64,000 bases of DNA, taken from contig CAJOIE010000010.1 in NCBI GenBank assembly GCA_905234605.1, positions 82,458-146,457 of the forward strand, written 5' to 3'. A program made the position numbers and the translations under genes. Position 1 is the first letter of the stretch, and the number at the start of each line of letters is the position of its first letter. Source of the DNA: an uncultured Bacteroidaceae bacterium. GTDB taxonomy: Bacteria > Bacteroidota > Bacteroidia > Bacteroidales > Bacteroidaceae. Below, one piece after another: positions 1 through 8,387 of this stretch. A model generated the notes under the pieces. The model ran no database searches and was not told the origin of the DNA. It saw only the letters and a list, made by a program, of their open reading frames with translations.

Positions 1-179
1 GACGCCCCAATGAGAGGCGCACCTGCCGTGCAGAGTCCTGCATGCTCTGATAGATTGAATCTATAAAAATCTTCTGTCCCATTTTGTATATCTTTTATGT
101 AGTTGTTAATTGCTTGTATAGCTATGTTTGAAAAGCCTTCATGGGCTATCACATTGAATATGTGTTGTAACTTGTTCAT
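1..179 (-). CDS. Hypothetical protein, N-terminal part only (runs off left edge)
   Basis: An open frame starts at an ATG read from 179 down and stays open to base 1, giving 59 residues beginning MNKLQHIFNVIAHEGF and ending at the edge in a Gly/Ala-rich stretch (CTAGAPLIGA). It lies 63 bases downstream of the stop of the type IIG-like methylase on the same strand and shares its AT-rich composition, so it is probably the next gene of the same accessory operon. I do not recognise the family. The start is chosen because the only other nearby ATG, read from 186, hits a stop after 15 codons. Confidence 0.5.
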   Translation of the reverse strand, partial: MNKLQHIFNVIAHEGFSNIAIQAINNYIKDIQNGTEDFYRFNLSEHAGLCTAGAPLIGA

Positions 180-242
180 ATTGCATTATCTCATTATGTT
201 GATACGGAAGTTGTATAAATCTTCTGAAAGTTAACCTGCAAC

Positions 243-2591
243 TCATTCATTCAACTCATCACCCATACGATATTTGATGTCGTAGTTGATGATGAAGTCT
301 AATTCTTCTTCGGTGAAACCGTAATGAGAGGCGAGAAGTTTGTCAATCTCGTCAATGATAGGTTTGGATTTCCGTACATAGTATTGCTTCTGTACTACGA
401 CGCCATGTTTAGCAGATATCTCTTTTGAAATAGCATTATCCTCTAATGACTGTATATATTCTCTTCCCAATTTCTCAAGTTTTTGTTCTTCATCCAAAGA
501 TTTCGTATTGAATCGGAAGGCAAAAATCATATAGTCTTTAAGGTTAAACATATCAAAATGAAGCGAGTAATACCACCAAAACACGTCACTGCTCAACACA
601 CAAATAGTAACATAATTACTAATTGGATATATAATCGCACTCTTTTCGCTTGCATTATTTGTTCCGAAAGTTTTATCCAGAAAAACTTTCCAGTACCTTC
701 CTCCTGCAGTTCGATAATAAATGCTATTATCTATGCTGGAAACGATAGAAGACTTATAACAACTAATCGCGCAATCCTTATAGAATTTGTTTATCATCTT
801 CATTTCTATTGAAGATTTAAACTTGAGAATTGATGTTGTTAGCCCAATTGCATCATCTGAGTTTTTTGTATATACAAGAGTATTAAACAAAAGGATTCTG
901 TTTTCAGAAAGCCATCTTCTTATACCTGTTGTAAATAGTTCTTTTTCAATACCTTTTGCTAATAGTTCAATAATTAAGCGTTGGTCAACTCCACTAAATA
1001 ATCCACTCGGTCTCTCATCATAGCATGAAATCCATACTTTGTTGCATAATTTTGGTTTAATTATATTCTGCAAGGATTCCATTCGTTGAGTATTCATAGA
1101 AGGCAGAGGCACAATAAGTCCCGTTCTTGCAATGCTCATTCCAAGAAGAACTGTTCGTTCAGCAACGTAAGCATGAAGATTACCACAATTCAACGTTTTA
1201 TACAAACCTTCCTGTATTTGATATGTTGCTTTTACTTTCTTATACTCCACATACGGCGGATTACCAATAATCACATCAAAGCCCCCGTGGTCGTTGATAA
1301 TCTCGTAGAACTCGGCCAGCCAGTGGAAGGGCTGGTGGGAACTGAGCCAGACATCGTAATCGACGGTGGAGGAGATAGAGCCGTACATCTGACGGTTCAG
1401 TAGGTCGTTGAGGGTAGCGAGGCGGACTTTCAAGTCGTGCTTGGCACGCTTGAAGGCTGCCATATCCTCGGCTTGCGTCAGTTGAACGGTCTTGAAGACA
1501 TCGTAGGTCAGTGCCACCTTCTCCATTTCCTCCGTCACTGTATTGCGGAACTCCTCTGCCGTGAAAAAGTCGGAATAAGCAATGCCAGCCTCTAACTCTT
1601 TCTGCGTGGCATAGCCTACAAGGGTGTTGCCACAACGGATGTTGAAGTCGATGTCGGGGAGCGGGTCGAGACCTAAGTTGCGGTCGCGCTTGTCCACATC
1701 TACCACAGCCACCATCTTCAGGAACAGGCGGAGTTTGGCAATCTCAGTAGCCTCCACCATAATGTCAACGCCATAGAGGTTGCGCAGGATGATGCTCTTG
1801 TAGATGAAGTATTGGATGTTCTTGCCGATGCAAGCGTCCCCTTGGACCGAGCGGGAGCGGTATTTGTTTTGTATCTCCTGCAACTGACGGGTGAAAAGGT
1901 GCTGGTTCTGCTCGTGGAACTCCTGCATACGGGAAATGCACACCTCGTAAAGCGGTTCAAGGATGTTAAGGGCAGCAAAGAGGAAAGCGCCTGAGCCGCA
2001 AGTGGGGTCGAGGATAGTGACACGCTGCAAAGCGTCGTAAAAATACTCCACAAACAAGTGGTTCTGCGTATGAGAAAGATAGTCGTAGGCAAACTGCCGG
2101 ATGTCCAGATTGTAGGTGATGAAATCGTTGATGGCAGTAATCTCACCGTTCTCTATCTTTGCCTTGATGCTACGATAGCGTTGCAGTCGCTCAATGGTCT
2201 CACGCCAAATCTCGGTAGGCAGTGCCAAGGCATCAGGTGTACGCTCGTTCCAATGGCTGCGACGCTCCAAGAGGTTAGGTTGTGTGGTGTCGATGCCAAC
2301 GGCAATTTCCTCTGGGATGGGCTGGTCGTGACCTTTCTTTACTGCGTCAAAGATGTATCGGTCGCCGCTGTCACGGAGGAACTGCCACAGTTCGCCATTG
2401 GTCTTGAAGAGTTTTTCGTCTTTCTGCTTCACAGCATCCATCAGATAAGGGATGATGGTGTTGCGACCTATGTACTCCGTGATGTCTTCCTTGGTGTAGT
2501 AGGCTCCCATCTGGGCACGGTCGTTGATGTACTGCTCGAAGATATAGCCCAGCACGTCGCCGTCATGCGGTCGTCGAGATGCCAGTGCCAC
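243..2591 (-). CDS. Type IIG/Eco57I-like DNA adenine methyltransferase, catalytic and target-recognition part (frameshifted from the upstream frame)
   Basis: This is the C-terminal two-thirds of an N6-adenine restriction-modification methylase of the Eco57I/type IIG kind. Motif I (DPTCGSGAFLFAAL) is near residue 195 of this frame and the catalytic NPPY motif (IIGNPPYVEY) near 440; the roughly 330 residues after it should be the target-recognition domain. Family resemblance begins only after the first few residues (GDVLGYIFEQYIN, QMGAYYTKEDITEY), so the formal ATG at 2591 is internal and the true N-terminus is in the other frame at 2468-3520. The recognition part (243 to about 1255) is visibly AT-richer than the rest, which suggests domain exchange. 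If the frameshift is real, the protein is a fragment; if it is a sequencing error, one enzyme of about 1080 residues is encoded. Confidence 0.85.
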   Translation of the reverse strand: MALASRRPHDGDVLGYIFEQYINDRAQMGAYYTKEDITEYIGRNTIIPYLMDAVKQKDEKLFKTNGELWQFLRDSGDRYIFDAVKKGHDQPIPEEIAVGIDTTQPNLLERRSHWNERTPDALALPTEIWRETIERLQRYRSIKAKIENGEITAINDFITYNLDIRQFAYDYLSHTQNHLFVEYFYDALQRVTILDPTCGSGAFLFAALNILEPLYEVCISRMQEFHEQNQHLFTRQLQEIQNKYRSRSVQGDACIGKNIQYFIYKSIILRNLYGVDIMVEATEIAKLRLFLKMVAVVDVDKRDRNLGLDPLPDIDFNIRCGNTLVGYATQKELEAGIAYSDFFTAEEFRNTVTEEMEKVALTYDVFKTVQLTQAEDMAAFKRAKHDLKVRLATLNDLLNRQMYGSISSTVDYDVWLSSHQPFHWLAEFYEIINDHGGFDVIIGNPPYVEYKKVKATYQIQEGLYKTLNCGNLHAYVAERTVLLGMSIARTGLIVPLPSMNTQRMESLQNIIKPKLCNKVWISCYDERPSGLFSGVDQRLIIELLAKGIEKELFTTGIRRWLSENRILLFNTLVYTKNSDDAIGLTTSILKFKSSIEMKMINKFYKDCAISCYKSSIVSSIDNSIYYRTAGGRYWKVFLDKTFGTNNASEKSAIIYPISNYVTICVLSSDVFWWYYSLHFDMFNLKDYMIFAFRFNTKSLDEEQKLEKLGREYIQSLEDNAISKEISAKHGVVVQKQYYVRKSKPIIDEIDKLLASHYGFTEEELDFIINYDIKYRMGDELNE

Positions 2592-3520
2592 TTGTCGAAG
2601 AAGTCGAAGAGACTGCGGAAAGCCTCGTCGGCTATGTCAAGTCCGGCATAGTCCTGCTCTATCTGGTGAACGTCGAACATACCACCGTTCAGATAGGGGA
2701 TGCGCCCATAGACGGTTTCAAATGCCTGGTCGTGGTGAGGCGCGTTCAGTCCGTCGTGGAACAGGCTGACGAGGAAGCCTTTGTAGAACTTGTTGAAGAA
2801 GCGGTCCTCTCCCTCGTTCTCCTGGGTCCACTCCAACTTATGGCGCAAGTAATCGACATCGCCATCGAGGAAGCCTTTCTTCTGAATGAAGTAGCAGAAC
2901 ATGAGGCGGTTGAGCATAACGCTGGTGTACCACTGCTTGTTCTTGTTGTCCTTGTCGGCCAGGTGGTCGTCAATGCCTGTGATGAACTTGGCGAAGTTGG
3001 TGTGCTCCTTCTTGAATCCAGCATAAAAGTCCTTGGTGATTTTCTCGGAGTTGATGAGGAAAGCCGCCTGTACCTTCTCGATGATGTCAAGGATGGTAGG
3101 CGTTTCGTCGTCGAGCGAGAAAGAGAGGCCCTCCATCTTCTCAAACAGGAAACTGGCCTTATCGACCGTATCGTATTCCACCAACACCAAGTCACGCTTC
3201 TCCACTTTCTTGACAGGGGCTACCCAGAGGTGGTGCATCGTATCAGGCACCACGAAGATGCAGATATAGTTCTCGGCATTCTTGCGGAGTTTGGTGTCCA
3301 GTTTCTTGCAGATGGACGAGACAGGTATCTCGTCAACCTTGCATTGCAGAATCTGGAAGCCGCTACGCTCGGCTATCTGCTCTATCTGGAAGGTTCGCTC
3401 ATCAATGGTATATTCGGGCAGCAGGGTAGCACCCGAAGGATTGTTCCATCCCATTTCTGTGATGAACAACTCGCGGAAATTACTCTCAGACAGATATTGG
3501 TTAAATACGTTTCTTTTCAT
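2468..3520 (-). CDS. Type IIG/Eco57I-like restriction-modification enzyme, N-terminal part (frame lost near 2570)
   Basis: The frame starts at the ATG at 3520 (MKRNVFNQYLSESNFRELF). Its first roughly 315 residues read as the N-terminal region normally joined to the methylase, ending in a conserved stretch near SLFDFFDKWHWHLDD. From about 2575 this frame turns into low-complexity Ser/Thr sequence, while the continuation (DVLGYIFEQYIN) is found in the neighbouring frame, so the two overlapping frames are one broken gene. A small deletion may accompany the shift, because the join DDR/GDVLGY is shorter than I would expect for this family. The start lies 5 bases after the Fic gene stop, in one operon with the Fic and PLD-helicase genes. 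The last 33 or so residues of this frame should not be trusted. Confidence 0.8.
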   Translation of the reverse strand: MKRNVFNQYLSESNFRELFITEMGWNNPSGATLLPEYTIDERTFQIEQIAERSGFQILQCKVDEIPVSSICKKLDTKLRKNAENYICIFVVPDTMHHLWVAPVKKVEKRDLVLVEYDTVDKASFLFEKMEGLSFSLDDETPTILDIIEKVQAAFLINSEKITKDFYAGFKKEHTNFAKFITGIDDHLADKDNKNKQWYTSVMLNRLMFCYFIQKKGFLDGDVDYLRHKLEWTQENEGEDRFFNKFYKGFLVSLFHDGLNAPHHDQAFETVYGRIPYLNGGMFDVHQIEQDYAGLDIADEAFRSLFDFFDKWHWHLDDRMTATCWAISSSSTSTTVPRWEPTTPRKTSRST

Positions 3521-3525
3521 GGTTC

Positions 3526-4545
3526 TTATGATTTTATTTCCCAGTATCCTGTTTTTTCAGAACCAATACGGGTAATAAGTCCTTTTCCTTTTAATGCTTC
3601 TATGTCTCGCAGTATGGTGCGTTTGGTTACGCCAAGCTTTTCTGCCATTTGTGTAGTGGAAATGGCAGGAGTTTGCTTGACCATGTTGATAATGGTATGT
3701 TGTCTATCGGTGACATCGGTAACATCATCAGATTTGTCACCGATAACATCTTGCTCCATTGACCTCTTAAACTGCTCAATCTCCTGCTGAAGATTCCTGA
3801 TGTGCAAGTCGAACATGACACGACGGAAAACGTCTATGTCATCTTTCTCACGGGCATCAACCAGAGCCTGAATATACTCAGCCTTTTGCTCTTTCATCAC
3901 TTTCGTCGGAATGAGCTGGTATTCATATTGCAGATGGTTCATCAGCAGGCGCGACATACGGCCATTGCCGTCTGCCCATGGATGAATGGTGACAAGACGG
4001 AAGTGAGCATCGAAACTCAGTGCGTAGGCCTTCATGACGTTTTCCTTTTCTGTCTTGGCCCGTTGTTCATTCAGCCATTCGCAGAACTCTTTCAGCCGTG
4101 CTGGTACCTTCTGGAAATTCAGATAGGATTTTCCTTCCGTTCCTGCCCTCACATTCAGTAATCGAAGATCACCATTAGCCGAAGAGAAATCACCAAGTAT
4201 GGTTTTGTAAGTGCTACCTGTGTTTCTCATGACAATCGCGGCCAGCGACTTCAGTAAGTCAATGGTAATGGGTACATGCTGCCCTGCCAGCTTTCGGCTT
4301 CGCTCGTATGCAGCTTTCAGGTCGAGGTTCATCAATAATTCCTGCATGGTGCGTCCTTCGGCCGTTATGCCCTCATCGAACAGCAATTGGTTCTCTATCT
4401 CTGTCACCGTACTTCCTTCGATTGCCGTGGAATGTGTAATCAGTGAGTAGAGATAGAACTTTTCATAGTCTATCTGTTCGGCAATGCCTAAAGACAAGTA
4501 TTCTTTAAGTACAGCCAACAGTTGATGTCTGGATTCCTGCTTCAT
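3526..4545 (-). CDS. Fic-domain protein (AMP-transferase type) with C-terminal winged helix
   Basis: A 339-residue protein with the Fic active-site loop HPWADGNGR at about residues 186-194, containing the catalytic His and the Asp/Asn-Gly-Arg phosphate-binding residues. An N-terminal STAIEGST segment near residue 38 matches the (S/T)xxxE(G/N) inhibitory helix of self-inhibited Fic proteins. The C-terminal 65 residues (MAEKLGVTKRTILRDIEAL) form a DeoR/HTH-11-like winged helix, so it may also bind DNA and regulate its own operon. Its ATG overlaps the helicase stop by ATGA at 4542-4545, and the methylase frame follows after 5 bases, so the three are translationally linked. Fic enzymes AMPylate Ser/Thr/Tyr of target proteins; the target here is unknown. 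Fic genes inside restriction operons are common in Bacteroidota, and a role as regulator or abortive-response toxin is inference. Confidence 0.9.
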   Translation of the reverse strand: MKQESRHQLLAVLKEYLSLGIAEQIDYEKFYLYSLITHSTAIEGSTVTEIENQLLFDEGITAEGRTMQELLMNLDLKAAYERSRKLAGQHVPITIDLLKSLAAIVMRNTGSTYKTILGDFSSANGDLRLLNVRAGTEGKSYLNFQKVPARLKEFCEWLNEQRAKTEKENVMKAYALSFDAHFRLVTIHPWADGNGRMSRLLMNHLQYEYQLIPTKVMKEQKAEYIQALVDAREKDDIDVFRRVMFDLHIRNLQQEIEQFKRSMEQDVIGDKSDDVTDVTDRQHTIINMVKQTPAISTTQMAEKLGVTKRTILRDIEALKGKGLITRIGSEKTGYWEIKS

Positions 4546-7500
4546 ATATCAGTATTCTTCAGTCCCATCGAGCAAATGATGGTGGGGTCTTTATGTTTTG
4601 TTTTGTCTTCGTCAACACGGCAGAGATTGGCATTCTCATACATCTCAATGACAGTATCTACAATGTCGTCGTGGGTGCTGCCAGTACGCATCATACGGCC
4701 CAGGATAAACTTGGAGTTCTCCAACAACGGATAGTTATAAATCTGGTCGATGGCAAACTTCAACAGTCTTTTCTTCTCTTGAGTGTAGAAGAGGTTCAGG
4801 GGTTGCTCGTAGTAGTGATTCAGCAGGTCGTAGATCTTACGCTTCGTGCTGAAACGACTACCGAGAATGCCACCGACATTGGTGTTTTCGTTCTTGATGC
4901 CCTTGATGGCTTTCTCGACTAATGCCAAATGGTTGTCCTGCGGCTCTAATCTTGGTTCGTTGAGCGGACAGACCATAGCCTGAAGGATGCGCTTCTGCGA
5001 CTGGCTGACAATCTCACCCTTGGAGTTGAACCACGTCAGCACGTCAAAATCATTATAGGTCCGGGCATACGTGATGACCCCATCCTCGATGGCACTATTG
5101 GCCTGTTTGGTGGAATAAGCGATATTGGGTATCTCGGGAATGATGCGCTTCAACTCCGGGTTGGCATCGGTGGCGTTCTTCCAGATTTGGAAAGCCTGTG
5201 ATCCGAGATCCACATCCACATCGTCCTCGTCTTCGTCCAGACTGCCGCTCTTCTCGTTATACATATCGCGGAGGTTCTGCTCATTGCCCTCGAAGAACAC
5301 TTCGTCGCTGCCCACAATGCCCGCATTCTCATTGATACGGGCATTCAGACGGGTTCGCAAATGAATGATTTCTTCCACTTTATTGGCAGGGAAGAACGAG
5401 TAGCAATAGATTTGCTCAGAACTCTGGTCGATACGGTCCACACGTCCGGCACGCTGAATGAGGCGGATGATGGCCCAAGGCAGGTCGTAGTTCACAATGA
5501 CGTGAGCATCCTGCAAGTTCTGTCCTTCACTGAGGACGTCGGTAGCAATCAGCACCCGCAGTTCGTTGTCTGCTGAGACATCCGCCTGGTTGCTCAGTGG
5601 CGAGAAGCGTTCAACTATGGCCGTAGGATTCTTGCTGCCTCCCGTTGCTTTGTCTATGTGCTGTATGCCACGCTTCTTCAACTGGTGATAAACGTAGTTG
5701 GCGGTATCAGAATACTGTGTGAACACAATGACTTTATCGCTGGGGTGTTTCGTGCAGAGCAGTTCTTGCAGTTCGTTGAGTTTCTGGTCGGTCTGCGGGT
5801 TCCAGGCATCACAGAGGTTGATCATGGCAATCAACTGCTCACAGTCCTTCTTCAACTGCTGCTTCAAGGTGCGCTTAAAGTATTTGGCATCTATCCATTG
5901 CACATTGTTCTTGCCTATCAGTCCGTTGTAATACTCCTCGGCCTTCTTCATATAGACGGCCATGTCGTTGGGAACCTGTATGAGATTGTCGCCGGATGCT
6001 TCTTCTTCCTGTTCATCGTCGTTGGAGAAGATGTCGTTGATGTCAGCGTCGTCAATGAAGTCTTCAGGGAAAGTGTTCTCGTCGCTGATAGGCAACTTGA
6101 GTTTGTTGTCAATGGCATAGATAAACACCGCATTGCGCAGAATATGGCGGTACAGCGTCAGCAAGAAAGAAAAACCGCTGCTATCAATACGCTTGAAGAA
6201 AGTGCTTTTGCAGAACCCCATCATACGCTCGCCAGCACGGGAGAGATTAGCAATCAGGTCACTTTCATATTTGGAAGCGTCTTCTGCTTTCTTCTCGTCC
6301 AAATAATGAATCAGTCCGTAGCGGGGCAGTTTCAGACTTTCCATCAAGCCAATCATCTCTACAGAATAGAGACGGCTATATTGGTCGCCATCAACCGTAG
6401 TGAACTTCACGGCCTTTGGCACACGGTCAGGGAAATATGACTTATGCCCATCCTTAAACTCCAAGTACTTACGCCCGCTCTTGGGGTCAGTCTTGGCATA
6501 GTTATCTTTGATGAATGTTCGGGTACGGCGAACCAAGAAAAGTTTCATCAGTTCCTGCCAGTCTTCCTGACATTCACTACGCTCAAATGCCTTGATACTT
6601 CTGATGAAGTCCTCATGCTTCTCGGCAAACTTGCGTTCACCGCCAATTTCGCGAATGTAGGCTTCGGGGCGAATGCCTAAATCAGTGTCATCATCGACGA
6701 ACAGGCGCAGTTGACTGCTCAAGTCCTTGTATTGCTTATTATAGGGGGTTGCCGTCAGCAGCAGCACCTTGCAGTCCTGCTTCTGAATAAGGTCTCGGAT
6801 GTTGCGATAGCGTGTGCCCTGACTGTTGCGAAGGTTGTGGCTTTCATCAACGATAATCAGTTTGTAGTATCTGGCATTGTCCACATCAATGGGTTTAGCC
6901 ATCGACATAATGTCGGCCTTCAAGTCATACTGCCGACGATACTTAGCCCACATGTCTTGCAGATTAGCAGGACAGATAATCAGAGTATTGCTGCCAAAGG
7001 TATTTTCATACATCTTGGCAATGGCACAGGCGGTGATGGTTTTTCCCAGTCCCACCACATCGCCAATCATTGCACCGCCACGTTTCTCGTTGTTCAGATG
7101 GCGGGCGGCTATCTTGACGGCTGTCTGCTGGAAATCGAAAAGGCTGCTCCTGAACTCTGGCGGAATGGTGAACTCCTTAATGCCGGTACGAGCCTCTTCG
7201 CTCAGATGGTAGGCTGTCTTCAAGTAAATATAATAAGGTGGTATCTCCCGTTCTCCTGCCCAGCTGTTGTCAATAATCTCTATCAGCTCTTTGGTGATGT
7301 CAAGGCAGAACTTATCTTCCCATCGGTCATCAAACCAACGGGATAGTTTCTCGGCACTGTCGCTGTCGCCAAACTCTGCATTCAGCTCACCTTGTTTAGT
7401 CAATCCCGAATAAGTAAGATTGCTGCTACCCATGATAGCCTGAATCTTATTGAAGTTGTCGTCAGGACGATGGGCAAGGTACAACTTGGCGTGAAGTGGT

Positions 7501-7928
7501 TCACGCAGATATAACTTCACACAGACCTTCTCGTCTTTCATCTGTGCCGAGAGGCGACGAAGGGTAAACTCGTCTTGCTTGGTTGGCAGGCCCAACTGGA
7601 GCTGACGCTTAAAGTCACGGGCTATCTCCAGTTTGCACTGACTGACATAGTTGGCATCAGGTAGAACCTGCTCTGTGTATAGTTGTCGGATTAATTCTTC
7701 CGCAGGACGGTGCATACCAATCAACAAGCGGCATTTGCGGAAGATGCGCTTGTCATTTTCATAAACGTAATCACCCGTGAGGGTGTCTATCTGTTCTACT
7801 GCGAGGTTCCACCCCCGCAGATTAAAATAGCCGACGCAGAAGTCCACACGTTTCACGCCCACATTGGTGATGATACCCTGTAGTCCTTCTGCGAATGTGG
7901 TATCTATGTTATCATATATCCTTGCCAT
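4542..7928 (-). CDS. PLD-nuclease/SNF2-family helicase fusion of a restriction-type system
   Basis: A 1128-residue protein. The N-terminal region carries a phospholipase-D-type nuclease signature (PLHAKLYLAHR near 145, GSSNLT near 167: one HxK...GSSN half site, so activity would need a dimer, as in BfiI-like enzymes). A superfamily 2 helicase follows: Walker A GDVVGLGKT near 290, DESHN near 360, TATPYNK, and the C-terminal RecA lobe with VIVFTQYSDT, ATDVLSEGQNLQ and QRAGRVDR. Such proteins pair ATP-driven DNA translocation with cleavage. Its stop overlaps the Fic start by four bases, and a methylase follows, so the cluster reads as an ATP-dependent restriction-modification system. It has DrmD-like and PLD-like parts, but no DISARM drmA/drmB genes are present, so I do not name it DISARM. 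No clear TAnnTTTG promoter was found upstream. Confidence 0.9.
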   Translation of the reverse strand: MARIYDNIDTTFAEGLQGIITNVGVKRVDFCVGYFNLRGWNLAVEQIDTLTGDYVYENDKRIFRKCRLLIGMHRPAEELIRQLYTEQVLPDANYVSQCKLEIARDFKRQLQLGLPTKQDEFTLRRLSAQMKDEKVCVKLYLREPLHAKLYLAHRPDDNFNKIQAIMGSSNLTYSGLTKQGELNAEFGDSDSAEKLSRWFDDRWEDKFCLDITKELIEIIDNSWAGEREIPPYYIYLKTAYHLSEEARTGIKEFTIPPEFRSSLFDFQQTAVKIAARHLNNEKRGGAMIGDVVGLGKTITACAIAKMYENTFGSNTLIICPANLQDMWAKYRRQYDLKADIMSMAKPIDVDNARYYKLIIVDESHNLRNSQGTRYRNIRDLIQKQDCKVLLLTATPYNKQYKDLSSQLRLFVDDDTDLGIRPEAYIREIGGERKFAEKHEDFIRSIKAFERSECQEDWQELMKLFLVRRTRTFIKDNYAKTDPKSGRKYLEFKDGHKSYFPDRVPKAVKFTTVDGDQYSRLYSVEMIGLMESLKLPRYGLIHYLDEKKAEDASKYESDLIANLSRAGERMMGFCKSTFFKRIDSSGFSFLLTLYRHILRNAVFIYAIDNKLKLPISDENTFPEDFIDDADINDIFSNDDEQEEEASGDNLIQVPNDMAVYMKKAEEYYNGLIGKNNVQWIDAKYFKRTLKQQLKKDCEQLIAMINLCDAWNPQTDQKLNELQELLCTKHPSDKVIVFTQYSDTANYVYHQLKKRGIQHIDKATGGSKNPTAIVERFSPLSNQADVSADNELRVLIATDVLSEGQNLQDAHVIVNYDLPWAIIRLIQRAGRVDRIDQSSEQIYCYSFFPANKVEEIIHLRTRLNARINENAGIVGSDEVFFEGNEQNLRDMYNEKSGSLDEDEDDVDVDLGSQAFQIWKNATDANPELKRIIPEIPNIAYSTKQANSAIEDGVITYARTYNDFDVLTWFNSKGEIVSQSQKRILQAMVCPLNEPRLEPQDNHLALVEKAIKGIKNENTNVGGILGSRFSTKRKIYDLLNHYYEQPLNLFYTQEKKRLLKFAIDQIYNYPLLENSKFILGRMMRTGSTHDDIVDTVIEMYENANLCRVDEDKTKHKDPTIICSMGLKNTDI

Positions 7929-7988
7929 ACTAATTCATTTTATAATTACGCATCCTTTATCTCTCACTGGGCTAAATCATACTGTCAC

Positions 7989-8280
7989 TCACGCCCAATC
8001 CTTTTTGATGAAATTACCGGTGCTGCCGCCAAGCTTGCTGTGTGGGGCAGGTCGGCTTCAAGCGTGGCGTGCTCCAAGGCGTTAAGAGACATAGTAGTGC
8101 TGCACCACTCCAAGGGAGTGACATGCGCTCGTCGCTCTTCGCGGCATAGCCAGTGAGGTCGGGTTCAGGGCAATATGCAATATACATCTCGCCTGCAGGG
8201 TAGCTATCGTCTTTGTAGATGAAAACAGCAACGCGGCCGCAGACGCTATGCTCTTTCGGCCCAGTGATATGACTTATCAT
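7989..8280 (-). pseudogene. HicB-like antitoxin remnant
   Basis: The frame from the ATG at 8280 encodes VAVFIYKDDSYPAGE, then YIAYCPEPDLTGY, which matches the HicB antitoxin core (partial RNase-H-like fold, consensus like YxAxCPELDLxGxG). After about residue 52 the match jumps frames: VVQHYY in one frame, LEHATLEADL in a second, KLGGSTGNFIKKDW in a third, ending at a TGA at 7989. At least two frameshifts are needed to follow the family, so the gene is dead. No HicA toxin partner was seen next to it. It sits between the helicase operon and the DUF262 gene as debris in the accessory island. Confidence 0.6.
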
Positions 8281-8387
8281 GGCGCATACTGCTGTCGTGA
8301 AAACGCTACAAAGCTACGCAGAAAAACAATAGTATGTAGTCATTCCATACTCATTAGCTTTTCTCATGGGGCCCGGTGATGTTGCTC

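Noticed and set aside
2579..3790. 403-codon plus-strand frame
   Set aside because: Antisense shadow of the methylase N-terminus and the Fic gene; low-complexity Val/Leu/Glu translation.
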